From positions 5,345 to 69,344 of the forward strand of contig CAZGIW010000008.1 of assembly GCA_964526285.1 (NCBI GenBank): a DNA stretch of 64,000 bases, in the 5' to 3' direction. This DNA is from CAYMAZ01 sp964526285 (GTDB lineage Bacteria > Bacteroidota > Bacteroidia > Bacteroidales > DTU049). The stretch's first letter is position 1. Each line of letters starts with the position of its first letter. Of this stretch, positions 9,798 through 17,641 are shown piece after piece. The notes below the pieces were generated by a model that worked only from the letters and a program-made list of their open reading frames with translations, ran no database searches and was not told the origin of the DNA. The position numbers and the translations under genes were made by a program.

Positions 9798-11414
9798 ATG
9801 AAAAAACATTTACTTACAATTTGCGGCATTACTGCCCTTTCGGTGTTTTTATTGAGTACAAAGATTAAAGCACAAAACGTTGGTATTTCCGAAACCATCA
9901 TCACACCCCACTCCACCAGCATTCTTGAACTGCGGTCGGATGACAAGGGTTTGCTTGTTCCGCGTGTGGCACTGACACAAACCTCATCCAATGCTCCTGT
10001 TGGTGCAGGCATAGCCAACAGCTTGCTTGTATATAACACAGCTACGATTAACGATGTAACGCCAGGCTTTTACTACTGGGACAACACACAGTGGGTGCGA
10101 ATTGTATCGGGCACAATGCCATCAACAGGATGGGCACTCACAGGAAATGGAGGCACCAATCCGGCTGTAAATTTTGTGGGAACCACAGGTGCTCAGGATC
10201 TTGCTTTTCGCACAAACAACAACGAACACATGAGAATTACATCAGGTGGATTTGCAGGAATTGGCACACCAACACCTGGTTCCAAACTTACTGTTGTCAG
10301 AACCACAGTAAACACTGCAACTGAAACAACGGGTTCTTTTGGTGTCACATGGAGCAATTCAATGACACATGCTTATGCCTTATCGGGCAATGCTTCAAAG
10401 ACCACAGCCGAAACATCGGGCAGAAGTACTGGTGTTTATGCAAGAGGTGGCAATGCAACCAATCAATGGAACACAGGCCTGTCAGCTGTTTTGTCTGGAA
10501 CAAACCATGGATCTGCCATACTTGCAGGAACGTATGATGATTACATAACTTACGGATTTGGTGGCACTTTTCAGGCACAATATGTAAATCCTGCAGGCAA
10601 CTGGGGTATTGTTTCATACAGTCCTGTTTATTTTCATCAAAGTCATTATGTAATGGGAAACATGGGCATTGGCACTTCAGCGCCCACAACACAATTACAC
10701 ACCACAGGGGGTGTGCGGCATGCGGGCATTGCAGGCACAGGTAATTATCTGTCAATAGATGCCAACGGAAATTTATCCAGAACAACAGGTGTTGGAGGCT
10801 CAAACTGGCTTGTAAATGGAGCAAATGTTTATCGTTCAGGTGGATTTGTTGGAATTGGCACTGCCACACAAATAAGTGACTTAGATATATACCAGTCAGG
10901 TGGTGCAGCCAGCAATGAACAATCAGGAGGCATCAACCTGAGAAGTTATGATAATCTTTACCACTGGAGAATTTACAACAGTCATGATTATGTGAGATTT
11001 AACTACTCAAATAATTCAGGAGCAACCTATGTTTCAAAGGCGTACGTAAGTTCAGTAGATGGTGCATGGATACAGTTATCCGATATGTCATTGAAAACCA
11101 ACATGGAAAACATAGACGAAGTTTTGGAAAATGTGTTGAAGATTGATATTCTGAAATACAATTATATTGACAACAAACCAGGTGCGCCCAAGGTTATAGG
11201 TGCCTCTGCCAATCAGTTGGCTCTGTTGTTTCCTGAGATTGTTTCGGGAGAAGAGGGAGAAGAACTTTTGGGCATTGATTACAGTAAATTTGGTGTTTTG
11301 GCTATTAAGGCCATACAGGAACAGCAACAAATTATTGAATCTCTTGAGGAGAGAATTGAAAATCAGGAGCAGCGTATTGAAAGGCTTGAACAGTTGCTTC
11401 TGGAAAAGAAATAA
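9798..11414 (+). CDS. secreted fibre protein with S74 chaperone domain
   Basis: 538 residues with a signal peptide ending KIKAQ. The N-terminal module (NVGISETIITPHSTSILELR, then DDKGLLVPRVALTQTS) is the common Bacteroidota fibre head. A second module (GWALTGNGGTNPAVNFVGTT, FRTNNNEHMRITSGG) and two GIGT repeat motifs follow. The C-terminal ~105 residues resemble the S74 chaperone: SDMSLKTNMENIDEVLENVL, then a shortened ASANQLALLFPEIVSG core, GIDYSKFGVLAIKAIQEQQQ and a long coiled coil. The central part is shorter than in the gene upstream, and the usual Lys-Glu-Asn is Lys-Thr-Asn, so self-cleavage is less certain. The final coiled coil is close to identical with that of the preceding gene. 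Surface fibre; target unknown. Confidence 0.75.
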   Translation: MKKHLLTICGITALSVFLLSTKIKAQNVGISETIITPHSTSILELRSDDKGLLVPRVALTQTSSNAPVGAGIANSLLVYNTATINDVTPGFYYWDNTQWVRIVSGTMPSTGWALTGNGGTNPAVNFVGTTGAQDLAFRTNNNEHMRITSGGFAGIGTPTPGSKLTVVRTTVNTATETTGSFGVTWSNSMTHAYALSGNASKTTAETSGRSTGVYARGGNATNQWNTGLSAVLSGTNHGSAILAGTYDDYITYGFGGTFQAQYVNPAGNWGIVSYSPVYFHQSHYVMGNMGIGTSAPTTQLHTTGGVRHAGIAGTGNYLSIDANGNLSRTTGVGGSNWLVNGANVYRSGGFVGIGTATQISDLDIYQSGGAASNEQSGGINLRSYDNLYHWRIYNSHDYVRFNYSNNSGATYVSKAYVSSVDGAWIQLSDMSLKTNMENIDEVLENVLKIDILKYNYIDNKPGAPKVIGASANQLALLFPEIVSGEEGEELLGIDYSKFGVLAIKAIQEQQQIIESLEERIENQEQRIERLEQLLLEKK

Positions 11415-11509
11415 GAAGTATTTCTGAAAAAGATAATTCAGCCGGTTTCTACACAGTTAAAAATAAAAGCTGATTTTTATTTATTTATCTTAAATATTTA
11501 ACATTTTTT

Positions 11510-11542
11510 TTTGCTGCTTTAAATACATTAAGCTTATATTTG
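11510..11542 (+). promoter_or_regulatory. Bacteroidota-type promoter
   Basis: TTTG at 11510-11513 and TATATTTG at 11535-11542 are separated by 21 bases. The start codon at 11573 follows about 30 bases downstream. Confidence 0.6.
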
Positions 11543-11572
11543 CATAATAAAAACAATTTAAAACCCCTCCTT

Positions 11573-12622
11573 ATGAAAAGATTTTTATTATTACCATTAT
11601 TATTGCTTACCCTTTTTGTGCTTAAATTTGAAGCAAATGCTCAGAATGTTGGAATTTCTGATGCGGCCATAACACCTGATGCTTCAGCCGTACTTGAGGT
11701 AAGATCAACCGACAAAGGATTGCTAATTCCCAGGGTTGCGCTGACACAAACCACTGTTGCAGCACCTGTCACTACTCCGGCTACCAGTTTGCTGGTATTC
11801 AACACTGCCAGTGTAAACGATGTAACTCCGGGATTTTATTACTGGAGTGGTTCTGCATGGATAAGAATATTATCGGGCACAGTCCCATCATCAGGCTGGG
11901 CACTCACAGGTAATGCAGGAACAAATCCTGCTTCAAACTTTCTTGGCACCACAGATGCTCAGGATTTTGTTATCAGAACTTCCAATACAGAAAGACTACG
12001 TGTCAGAGCTACAGGTTTTGTTGGTATTAACACCAATAATCCTACAGAACGCCTTCATATTGAAGGAAACGTCAGATTTTCAGGAGCACTAATGCCTAAT
12101 AATAATGCCGGAAATGCCGGTTCTTTTTTACAATCTCAAGGTGCAGGTCTGCCACCCACATGGTCTCTGCCCGGACTATCAGTTACAGATATAGTTTCAG
12201 TTAACAGCACAGCCAACCTGTGTATTTCAGGAGCTGTTTTTACAACCTACCCAGGCTGCACACAAATATTAACCCTTCAGGCAGGCCAAAGAGTTTTGGC
12301 AATGGCTGAAGCTGGTATTATTGTAAGTAATGATTGTTCAGGGACTTCAACCGTTCACAGAAGTATAGTTGATGCAAGAATTTCGATTAATGGAAATGAC
12401 TTTCCAAACGGAGCATGGCTGAGAACATCTCTTGACAATGATATAGGTTATGTTGTGTTCAACTCATTAACACTGATTGGAGAATATACTGTGCCAGCCA
12501 ATGGCAACTATACTTTTGAGTTGCAAGCAAGAAGAGCCGGCGGCAATGGAAACGCTGTGTCAGGGGGGGACAACACATCTGCATTGCAGGCAACTCTTAT
12601 TCTGATTGTGTATACACCATAA
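11573..12622 (+). CDS. secreted fibre-head protein, no chaperone domain
   Basis: 349 residues from the ATG at 11573, chosen because it gives a proper signal peptide (ends FEANAQ) and lies after the promoter. The first ~150 mature residues are a paralogue of the gene upstream: NVGISDAAITPDASAVLEVR, STDKGLLIPRVALTQTTV, GWALTGNAGTNPASNFLGTT. After a short VGINTNNPTERLHIEGN repeat it switches to a different C-terminal beta-rich domain (~residues 200-349; CISGAVFTTYPGCTQILTLQ, NGNYTFELQARRAGG), perhaps of a C1q/TNF-like jelly-roll type, though that is a guess. Neither S74 nor a T9SS sorting domain is seen. A small secreted gene follows after 11 bases, probably in the same transcript. Confidence 0.65.
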   Translation: MKRFLLLPLLLLTLFVLKFEANAQNVGISDAAITPDASAVLEVRSTDKGLLIPRVALTQTTVAAPVTTPATSLLVFNTASVNDVTPGFYYWSGSAWIRILSGTVPSSGWALTGNAGTNPASNFLGTTDAQDFVIRTSNTERLRVRATGFVGINTNNPTERLHIEGNVRFSGALMPNNNAGNAGSFLQSQGAGLPPTWSLPGLSVTDIVSVNSTANLCISGAVFTTYPGCTQILTLQAGQRVLAMAEAGIIVSNDCSGTSTVHRSIVDARISINGNDFPNGAWLRTSLDNDIGYVVFNSLTLIGEYTVPANGNYTFELQARRAGGNGNAVSGGDNTSALQATLILIVYTP

Positions 12623-12633
12623 CACGCTTAATT

Positions 12634-12918
12634 ATGAAAACATTATTTTTTGCATCAATCGCTTTGTTCTTTATTTCGATGAACACCATAGCTCAGGACA
12701 AGCCAATATATACAATGAGTAAAGATAATCCTGTTATTTATGAAGCAGAAACATCTGAAGAAGAAAATAAAAATCGTCATGACCGATTTGTAATCTCAAT
12801 GTATAAAAATCAAATAGCAGTGGAAAAGAGCAATGAAGAGAATCCTCCTGTTCAATCAGAAAAATCAAAAACTGAATCCGGCAAAGCCGCAACAATTCTG
12901 AGAAAAGAAACTGAATAA
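12634..12918 (+). CDS. small secreted protein of unknown function
   Basis: 94 residues. Residues 1-21 are a signal peptide (ends MNTIAQ). The mature part of about 73 residues is highly charged (EAETSEEENKNRHD, EKSNEENPPVQSEK) and has no Cys, so it is probably disordered. It lies 11 bases after the fibre-head gene on the same strand and is probably co-transcribed. I do not recognise a family. Its position invites the idea of an accessory to the fibre protein, but nothing in the sequence proves it. Confidence 0.6.
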   Translation: MKTLFFASIALFFISMNTIAQDKPIYTMSKDNPVIYEAETSEEENKNRHDRFVISMYKNQIAVEKSNEENPPVQSEKSKTESGKAATILRKETE

Positions 12919-12925
12919 AACTTTC

Positions 12926-14164
12926 TTATTTCTTCACAAACTTCAACACCTGAATGTATTCAGCATTTGAAACATTGACCATGTAAATACCTGCAGGATA
13001 CGCAGCCACATCAATCTTCATCAATGGCTCTATGTCTGAAAATGAAGCCATCAGTTGTCCCGAAACATTGAAAATTTCAACTTTTGTATTGATGAAATCA
13101 GCTGATGAAGTTTCAAGATACAGAAAATCATCTGCAGGAACAGGGTACAGGCGAGCCACTTCCACATTTGCGGGGTTTTCAATTGAAGTGACATTGGTAT
13201 AAAAATACACACTCATGACATCCAGACTCCATGCGCCTGCATTCCAGTATGAAGTTATCATTGTGTCAGGATTGCCTGCAATATCATATGATGTTTCATA
13301 GAGACTGACTTCTTCCCATGCTGACAAACCATTATTCCAGCTATAATAGGTCTCATTTGTACAAAAGCCAGCTGCATTATTCTCATATTCTGTCCTCCCT
13401 GATGGTTCCCATCCGGGTATAGAATAATCAAATGAAAACTGGTCACGTCTAATAAGAAACTGAGATGAATCATAAAATAAATCAGCACTTGTAACAGGCT
13501 CCCAAATCTGACTCACATTGTCAAACATATAAACCATATAAGAACTTATATTATCATAATAGTTGAAACTGGCTTCAATTTTAAATACTTTTTCCCAAAC
13601 CTGGATAACATCATTCCAAACAGACACATAATATTTAGTATAATCTCCATTGGAATTTAGTTCATATTCTTCCATATAATTGTTTTCCCACACTCCGTGA
13701 ATTCCATTCCATGATGAACCCACCTGCTTTACGATGTTTCCATTTATATCAGTTTCATATATCGTTCTGTTTGCATTATTCCAACTGCTTGTAGCTGATT
13801 CCCACACGTGAGAGATTGACATTGCAATATGCAGAGCAGGAGTATATATATTTGTGGTTTTATAGTTATTTTCAAACACTCCTAATCCTGCATTATAATT
13901 CAAAAATACAGAAGACAGCATCTGCCCGAAATGATTATAATCATACTCGATTTTTGCAGATAAATCCCAGGATGATGTTCCTGAATTATAGCTGTAATAG
14001 TAAATCGAATCATTAAAAAACATAGTATTTGTTTTCAATTGACCGACATTCAGATTCTTATCAATGAGAAATCTGAGGGCAATTGACTCTGGCATTAGCG
14101 ATTGTGCCATAATTTTTCCTGAAATCAGGATTATAAGCATTAAGATTATTTGTTTTGTTTTCAT
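12926..14164 (-). CDS. T9SS-sorted secreted protein with Trp-rich repeats
   Basis: 412 residues: a signal peptide (ends GKIMAQ), then about ten irregular repeats of ~30 residues built around an xxYDxxGN or similar beta hairpin and a W-x-x-x-x-x-W/VWE unit (for example ISHVWESATSSWNN, GIHGVWENNYMEEY, DVIQVWEKVFKIE). This resembles YD-type repeat sheets. The last ~80 residues are a T9SS sorting domain (ARLYPVPADDFLYLE, VEIFNVSGQLM, YPAGIYMVNVSN). The minus-strand sequence upstream contains TAATTTTG (14184-14191) and TTG about 22 bases further, a plausible promoter. Cell-surface location is inferred; the ligand is unknown. Confidence 0.75.
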   Translation of the reverse strand: MKTKQIILMLIILISGKIMAQSLMPESIALRFLIDKNLNVGQLKTNTMFFNDSIYYYSYNSGTSSWDLSAKIEYDYNHFGQMLSSVFLNYNAGLGVFENNYKTTNIYTPALHIAMSISHVWESATSSWNNANRTIYETDINGNIVKQVGSSWNGIHGVWENNYMEEYELNSNGDYTKYYVSVWNDVIQVWEKVFKIEASFNYYDNISSYMVYMFDNVSQIWEPVTSADLFYDSSQFLIRRDQFSFDYSIPGWEPSGRTEYENNAAGFCTNETYYSWNNGLSAWEEVSLYETSYDIAGNPDTMITSYWNAGAWSLDVMSVYFYTNVTSIENPANVEVARLYPVPADDFLYLETSSADFINTKVEIFNVSGQLMASFSDIEPLMKIDVAAYPAGIYMVNVSNAEYIQVLKFVKK

Positions 14165-14481
14165 GATGAAAATTTTAATCTTGCAAAATTAGTAATTAAA
14201 ATTAAATATTAGGCAATTTGTTCCGTTTAATTTTTATTCTGCACATACAACATGATAAATTCACAACTTAATCACATATCAGTTCTTCTAAATTATTTGC
14301 ACAAGCAAAAGATTACAATTCTGATTCATAGGGGCTACTGTTCTACAAAAGCCATATTTAAAAAACAACTATGACTGGTTTTTGAGAATTTCTCCAAATA
14401 GATACAGTTCATTTATCACATTCAAATTCTTCACATTTAACAATGTTCCATACACTATTCTTTTGATTTTCACGTTATTGA
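14165..14481. other. divergent intergenic region
   Basis: 317 bases between two divergently read genes. It holds the minus-strand promoter-like element at 14184-14216. I see no RNA gene, repeat or further ORF, and no convincing -7 element for the rightward gene. Confidence 0.4.
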
Positions 14482-15510
14482 ATGTGTTTAAAATCAATTT
14501 CCGTGAAAAAGAAAATTCTGTTTTTGTTGATTTTTGTTATTTTGCTTTTTTCTACGGTTGAAATTTATACTCAAAACCCCCATTTCAAATCCATTCATCA
14601 ATCGGGAGATTTTAATCCCGGCCTCAGATGGCATGATGATAGTCTCAGAATTGATGCCTCTTATCATGTGTTTAGCGGAAAAAGGGTTGGATCATTAATT
14701 CCATTCGAATCAAAAGCCAGAATTGAAGAGAATTACCGGATTGGAAATGTTTCTTATGAAAAAACCAACAAACAGCATGGATACAGACATGGAATTGCAA
14801 TGAAAGAATTTGTATCAGATATCAAATATACCCCGCTCAACAAAGTTAATGAAAACAGCTTAAACAGCAAATTTTACGGTGCAAAATACTTTATTAATCA
14901 TAGTATCTATAAAAATGTTTTTTTAGGAATCAGTGCAACGGCTTTGGCGGGCTACAGAAAACACAAAATTCACACCAGCAATCATTCATATTTGGGAGAT
15001 TTACTGCCTATGGCTACAATGGTTTCATCTGCTGGTTTAATGTATCGTTACAAAAATCTTGGACTTGGAGGTGGTTTCTTATTGGATGGATTTTACAGCA
15101 GTGATAATAAAATCGTATTTCTAAACCTGATGTGGGAAATGCAGATAGAAAGAACATATTTAATGTTTTTCAATGAATTTAAGCCTCCATATTGCAATGA
15201 TTTGAATTTTTTTGTTGAGTTTAATAAAACTTTATGTTTTACCATAAATCATCAATACAATCGTTATCCGATAAAAACACACTACCTGGGAGGGTCATTG
15301 TTGTTTTATTCTGTTCTTTCAGGTCTCAGGACTGGTTTTGGTTTTAATTTGAGAAATACTTCGGGCAAGAATTCAGTTTGGATGAGTCCGCACATTCAAT
15401 GGAGTTTCCCTGAAAAACTACCATCTCCTCCAAAAGAAATAAAGAAGTCAGACAAAGAAAAGAAACAAAAAAAAATACAACGACATCGTTATGACACAAT
15501 CCTTTATTGA
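14482..15510 (+). CDS. predicted exported envelope protein, possibly outer-membrane barrel
   Basis: 342 residues. A hydrophobic leader (ILFLLIFVILLFSTVEIYTQ) suggests export; a GTG at 14503 is an alternative start. The body alternates short hydrophobic strands and polar turns (VFLGISATALAGY, AGLMYRYKNLGLGGGFLLDG, LGGSLLFYSVLSGLRTGFGF), as in outer-membrane beta-barrels. The length and the QNPHF...FNPGL start are faintly like the PorP/SprF family of T9SS, but the match is weak and I do not assign it. The C-terminal ~30 residues are very basic (KKSDKEKKQKKIQRHR), odd for a barrel end. It converges with murA, 101 bases away. Confidence 0.5.
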   Translation: MCLKSISVKKKILFLLIFVILLFSTVEIYTQNPHFKSIHQSGDFNPGLRWHDDSLRIDASYHVFSGKRVGSLIPFESKARIEENYRIGNVSYEKTNKQHGYRHGIAMKEFVSDIKYTPLNKVNENSLNSKFYGAKYFINHSIYKNVFLGISATALAGYRKHKIHTSNHSYLGDLLPMATMVSSAGLMYRYKNLGLGGGFLLDGFYSSDNKIVFLNLMWEMQIERTYLMFFNEFKPPYCNDLNFFVEFNKTLCFTINHQYNRYPIKTHYLGGSLLFYSVLSGLRTGFGFNLRNTSGKNSVWMSPHIQWSFPEKLPSPPKEIKKSDKEKKQKKIQRHRYDTILY

Positions 15511-15611
15511 TTAATTCATCTTGTGTTTTCTGTAGTTCAATCTCTAAACCAAATTTTGGTTTTTTCTTCTTATCAGATATTTTGAATATCGAAAGACTGA
15601 AATGGCATACA

Positions 15612-16919
15612 TCAGGAAATCCTTTTAATATCAGCGCCCAGATTTTGAAGTCTTTTTTCAATATCAGAATATCCTCGGTCAATCTGTTCTATATTATGGA
15701 TTGTGCTTTTCCCTTCAGCAGAAAGAGCTGCAATAAGCAATGCCACACCGGCACGAATATCGGGTGATGACATATTGATGCCTCTGAGTGGGAATTTTCT
15801 TTCAAGGCCAATCACTGTTGCTCTGTGTGGGTCACACAATATGATTTGGGCACCCATTTCGATGAGTTTATCAACGAAGAACAATCTGCTTTCAAACATT
15901 TTTTGGTGAATCAGAACACTTCCCTTTGCCTGAACAGCAACAACAAGAACGATGCTCAGTAAGTCAGGAGTGAATCCCGGCCATGGAGCATCTGACACTG
16001 TGAGAATTGAACCATCCATAAACGTGTCAATTTCAAACACATCCTGAGGAGGCATATATATATCATCTCCCTTTCTTTCCAAATGAATTCCAAGTCTTTT
16101 AAATACATCGGGAATCACTCCAAGATAATCATAACCAACATTTTTGATTGTGATTTCAGACTTTGTCATGGCGCTGAGACCGATAAAGCTTCCTACCTCA
16201 ATCATATCGGGGAGCATCGTGTGGGTGCAACCTCCAAGTTGATCAACACCATCAACTGTGAGTAAGTTTGAACCAACACCGCTGATTTTGGCTCCCATTG
16301 AGTTAAGCATATTACAAAGTTGCTGCAGGTATGGTTCACATGCAGCATTAAAAATGGTGGTTGTCCCTTTTGCAAGTACAGAAGCCATAACAATATTGGC
16401 TGTTCCGGTTACTGACGCTTCATCAAGGAGCATATATGCCCCTCTTAATTCTTGTGCTTTCAAATGATAATACTTGTCCTGAACATTATATTCTATTGTA
16501 GCTCCCAGTTTCTGCATTCCGAAAAAATGGGTATCCACCCTACGTCTTCCTATTTTATCACCCCCTGGTTTTATGGCAACACTCTCTTTAAAGCGAGCCA
16601 GCAATGGACCAACCACCATAAAACTCCCTCTCAGCTTGGAGGCAATTTTCCTGTATTCAGGAGAAAGCAGTGCTTTTAACATCAGGTTTTTGGCACAAAA
16701 AGACCGGGACCCTTTGCTGAGTTCAACCACCTCAACACCCAAAAACTGAAGCAAACTTATAAGCCTGTTTACATCTTCTATATCAGGGATATTATTGATT
16801 ACAACAGTACTGTCAGTGAGCAAAGTAGCACAAATCACCTGCAGTGCTTCATTTTTTGCTCCCTGGGGAATAATTTCTCCTTTTAGAGGATTTCCTCCTC
16901 TTATTTCAAAAGCTTCCAT
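15612..16919 (-). CDS. murA: UDP-N-acetylglucosamine 1-carboxyvinyltransferase
   Basis: 435 residues, the first committed cytoplasmic step of peptidoglycan synthesis: transfer of enolpyruvate from PEP to UDP-GlcNAc. The EPSP-synthase fold signatures are clear: GAKNEALQVICATLL near the N-terminus, LRGSFMVVGPLLARF, then the active-site loop PGGDKIGRRRVDTH, and the late SPDIRAGVALLIAA motif. The loop residue that is Cys115 in E. coli is Asp121 here. Cys-to-Asp MurA enzymes are active but intrinsically resistant to fosfomycin. It lies 9 bases downstream of the DUF4290 gene and is read with it. Confidence 0.95.
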   Translation of the reverse strand: MEAFEIRGGNPLKGEIIPQGAKNEALQVICATLLTDSTVVINNIPDIEDVNRLISLLQFLGVEVVELSKGSRSFCAKNLMLKALLSPEYRKIASKLRGSFMVVGPLLARFKESVAIKPGGDKIGRRRVDTHFFGMQKLGATIEYNVQDKYYHLKAQELRGAYMLLDEASVTGTANIVMASVLAKGTTTIFNAACEPYLQQLCNMLNSMGAKISGVGSNLLTVDGVDQLGGCTHTMLPDMIEVGSFIGLSAMTKSEITIKNVGYDYLGVIPDVFKRLGIHLERKGDDIYMPPQDVFEIDTFMDGSILTVSDAPWPGFTPDLLSIVLVVAVQAKGSVLIHQKMFESRLFFVDKLIEMGAQIILCDPHRATVIGLERKFPLRGINMSSPDIRAGVALLIAALSAEGKSTIHNIEQIDRGYSDIEKRLQNLGADIKRIS

Positions 16920-16928
16920 GAAATGGTG

Positions 16929-17576
16929 TTATGTTTTTTTCTTATAATATTTTTTCCCATTCTTATTGGGTTTCCTTTTTTTGAAAGTTCTGGATTGTGG
17001 TGCATTATTAGGATTGGGAAAACTGAAGTTTGATGATAGTTCCACTTCATCAGACAAATTCAAATGTCCATTGGAAAGTTGACGAAGATGATCAAAAATC
17101 ACCTTATCATCAACAGAACCCTTATTCCATGCCAGATACAATTTCTTCATATTATTGGCAATATCTTTCACCAGTGCATTTTTCTCCTCCCCTTCATCCA
17201 TAATCACCGCTTGTTTTATCATATTTGTCACAATTGCTCCATAATATCTGTACGGAACATCTTTTCCTTCACTATTATATCTGATTTTTACAGGTTTTAT
17301 ATAGTGTTCAGGCAGTGGTTTGGGGTATGGAGCATCCACATCCAGTTCAAAATTTGAAATTATGAACAAATGATCCCAAAGCTTTCTGTCTAGTTCTGTT
17401 GAGTCTTTTGCATTACTTTGCTGCAATGCAGACATTTGTCTTATGATTTCGCGTGCAGCAATATTGCGTTTTTCCCGGTCTTCAATAGTTTTTGCGTGTT
17501 CAATTAAGCCCTGAACGCAACGGCCATATTCGGGAATGACCATTTTTTTTCTAAGAGAATTATAATCCATCATCAT
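16929..17576 (-). CDS. DUF4290 family protein
   Basis: 215 residues, cytoplasmic, no signal peptide. The N-terminal motif DYNSLRKKMVIPEYGRCVQG and the following helical region match my memory of DUF4290, a Bacteroidota family of unknown function often found directly upstream of murA, as here (9-base gap). The last ~25 residues are strongly basic (KKRKPNKNGKKYYKKKT), suggesting contact with nucleic acid or the membrane surface. Three consecutive ATG codons make the exact start uncertain (17576, 17573 or 17570). A -7 element TACCTTTG (minus strand, 17591-17598) precedes the gene and probably drives both it and murA. Confidence 0.8.
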   Translation of the reverse strand: MMMDYNSLRKKMVIPEYGRCVQGLIEHAKTIEDREKRNIAAREIIRQMSALQQSNAKDSTELDRKLWDHLFIISNFELDVDAPYPKPLPEHYIKPVKIRYNSEGKDVPYRYYGAIVTNMIKQAVIMDEGEEKNALVKDIANNMKKLYLAWNKGSVDDKVIFDHLRQLSNGHLNLSDEVELSSNFSFPNPNNAPQSRTFKKRKPNKNGKKYYKKKT

Positions 17577-17641
17577 ATTGATTGTCTATTCAAAGGTACA
17601 ATTATTTTTTAATATATATTAATTATCAACAGTTTACTTTG

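Noticed and set aside
8277..11414. S74-type genes as a prophage tail module
   Set aside because: They have signal peptides and no phage structural, lysis or integrase genes lie nearby; Bacteroidota chromosomes commonly carry such secreted fibres.
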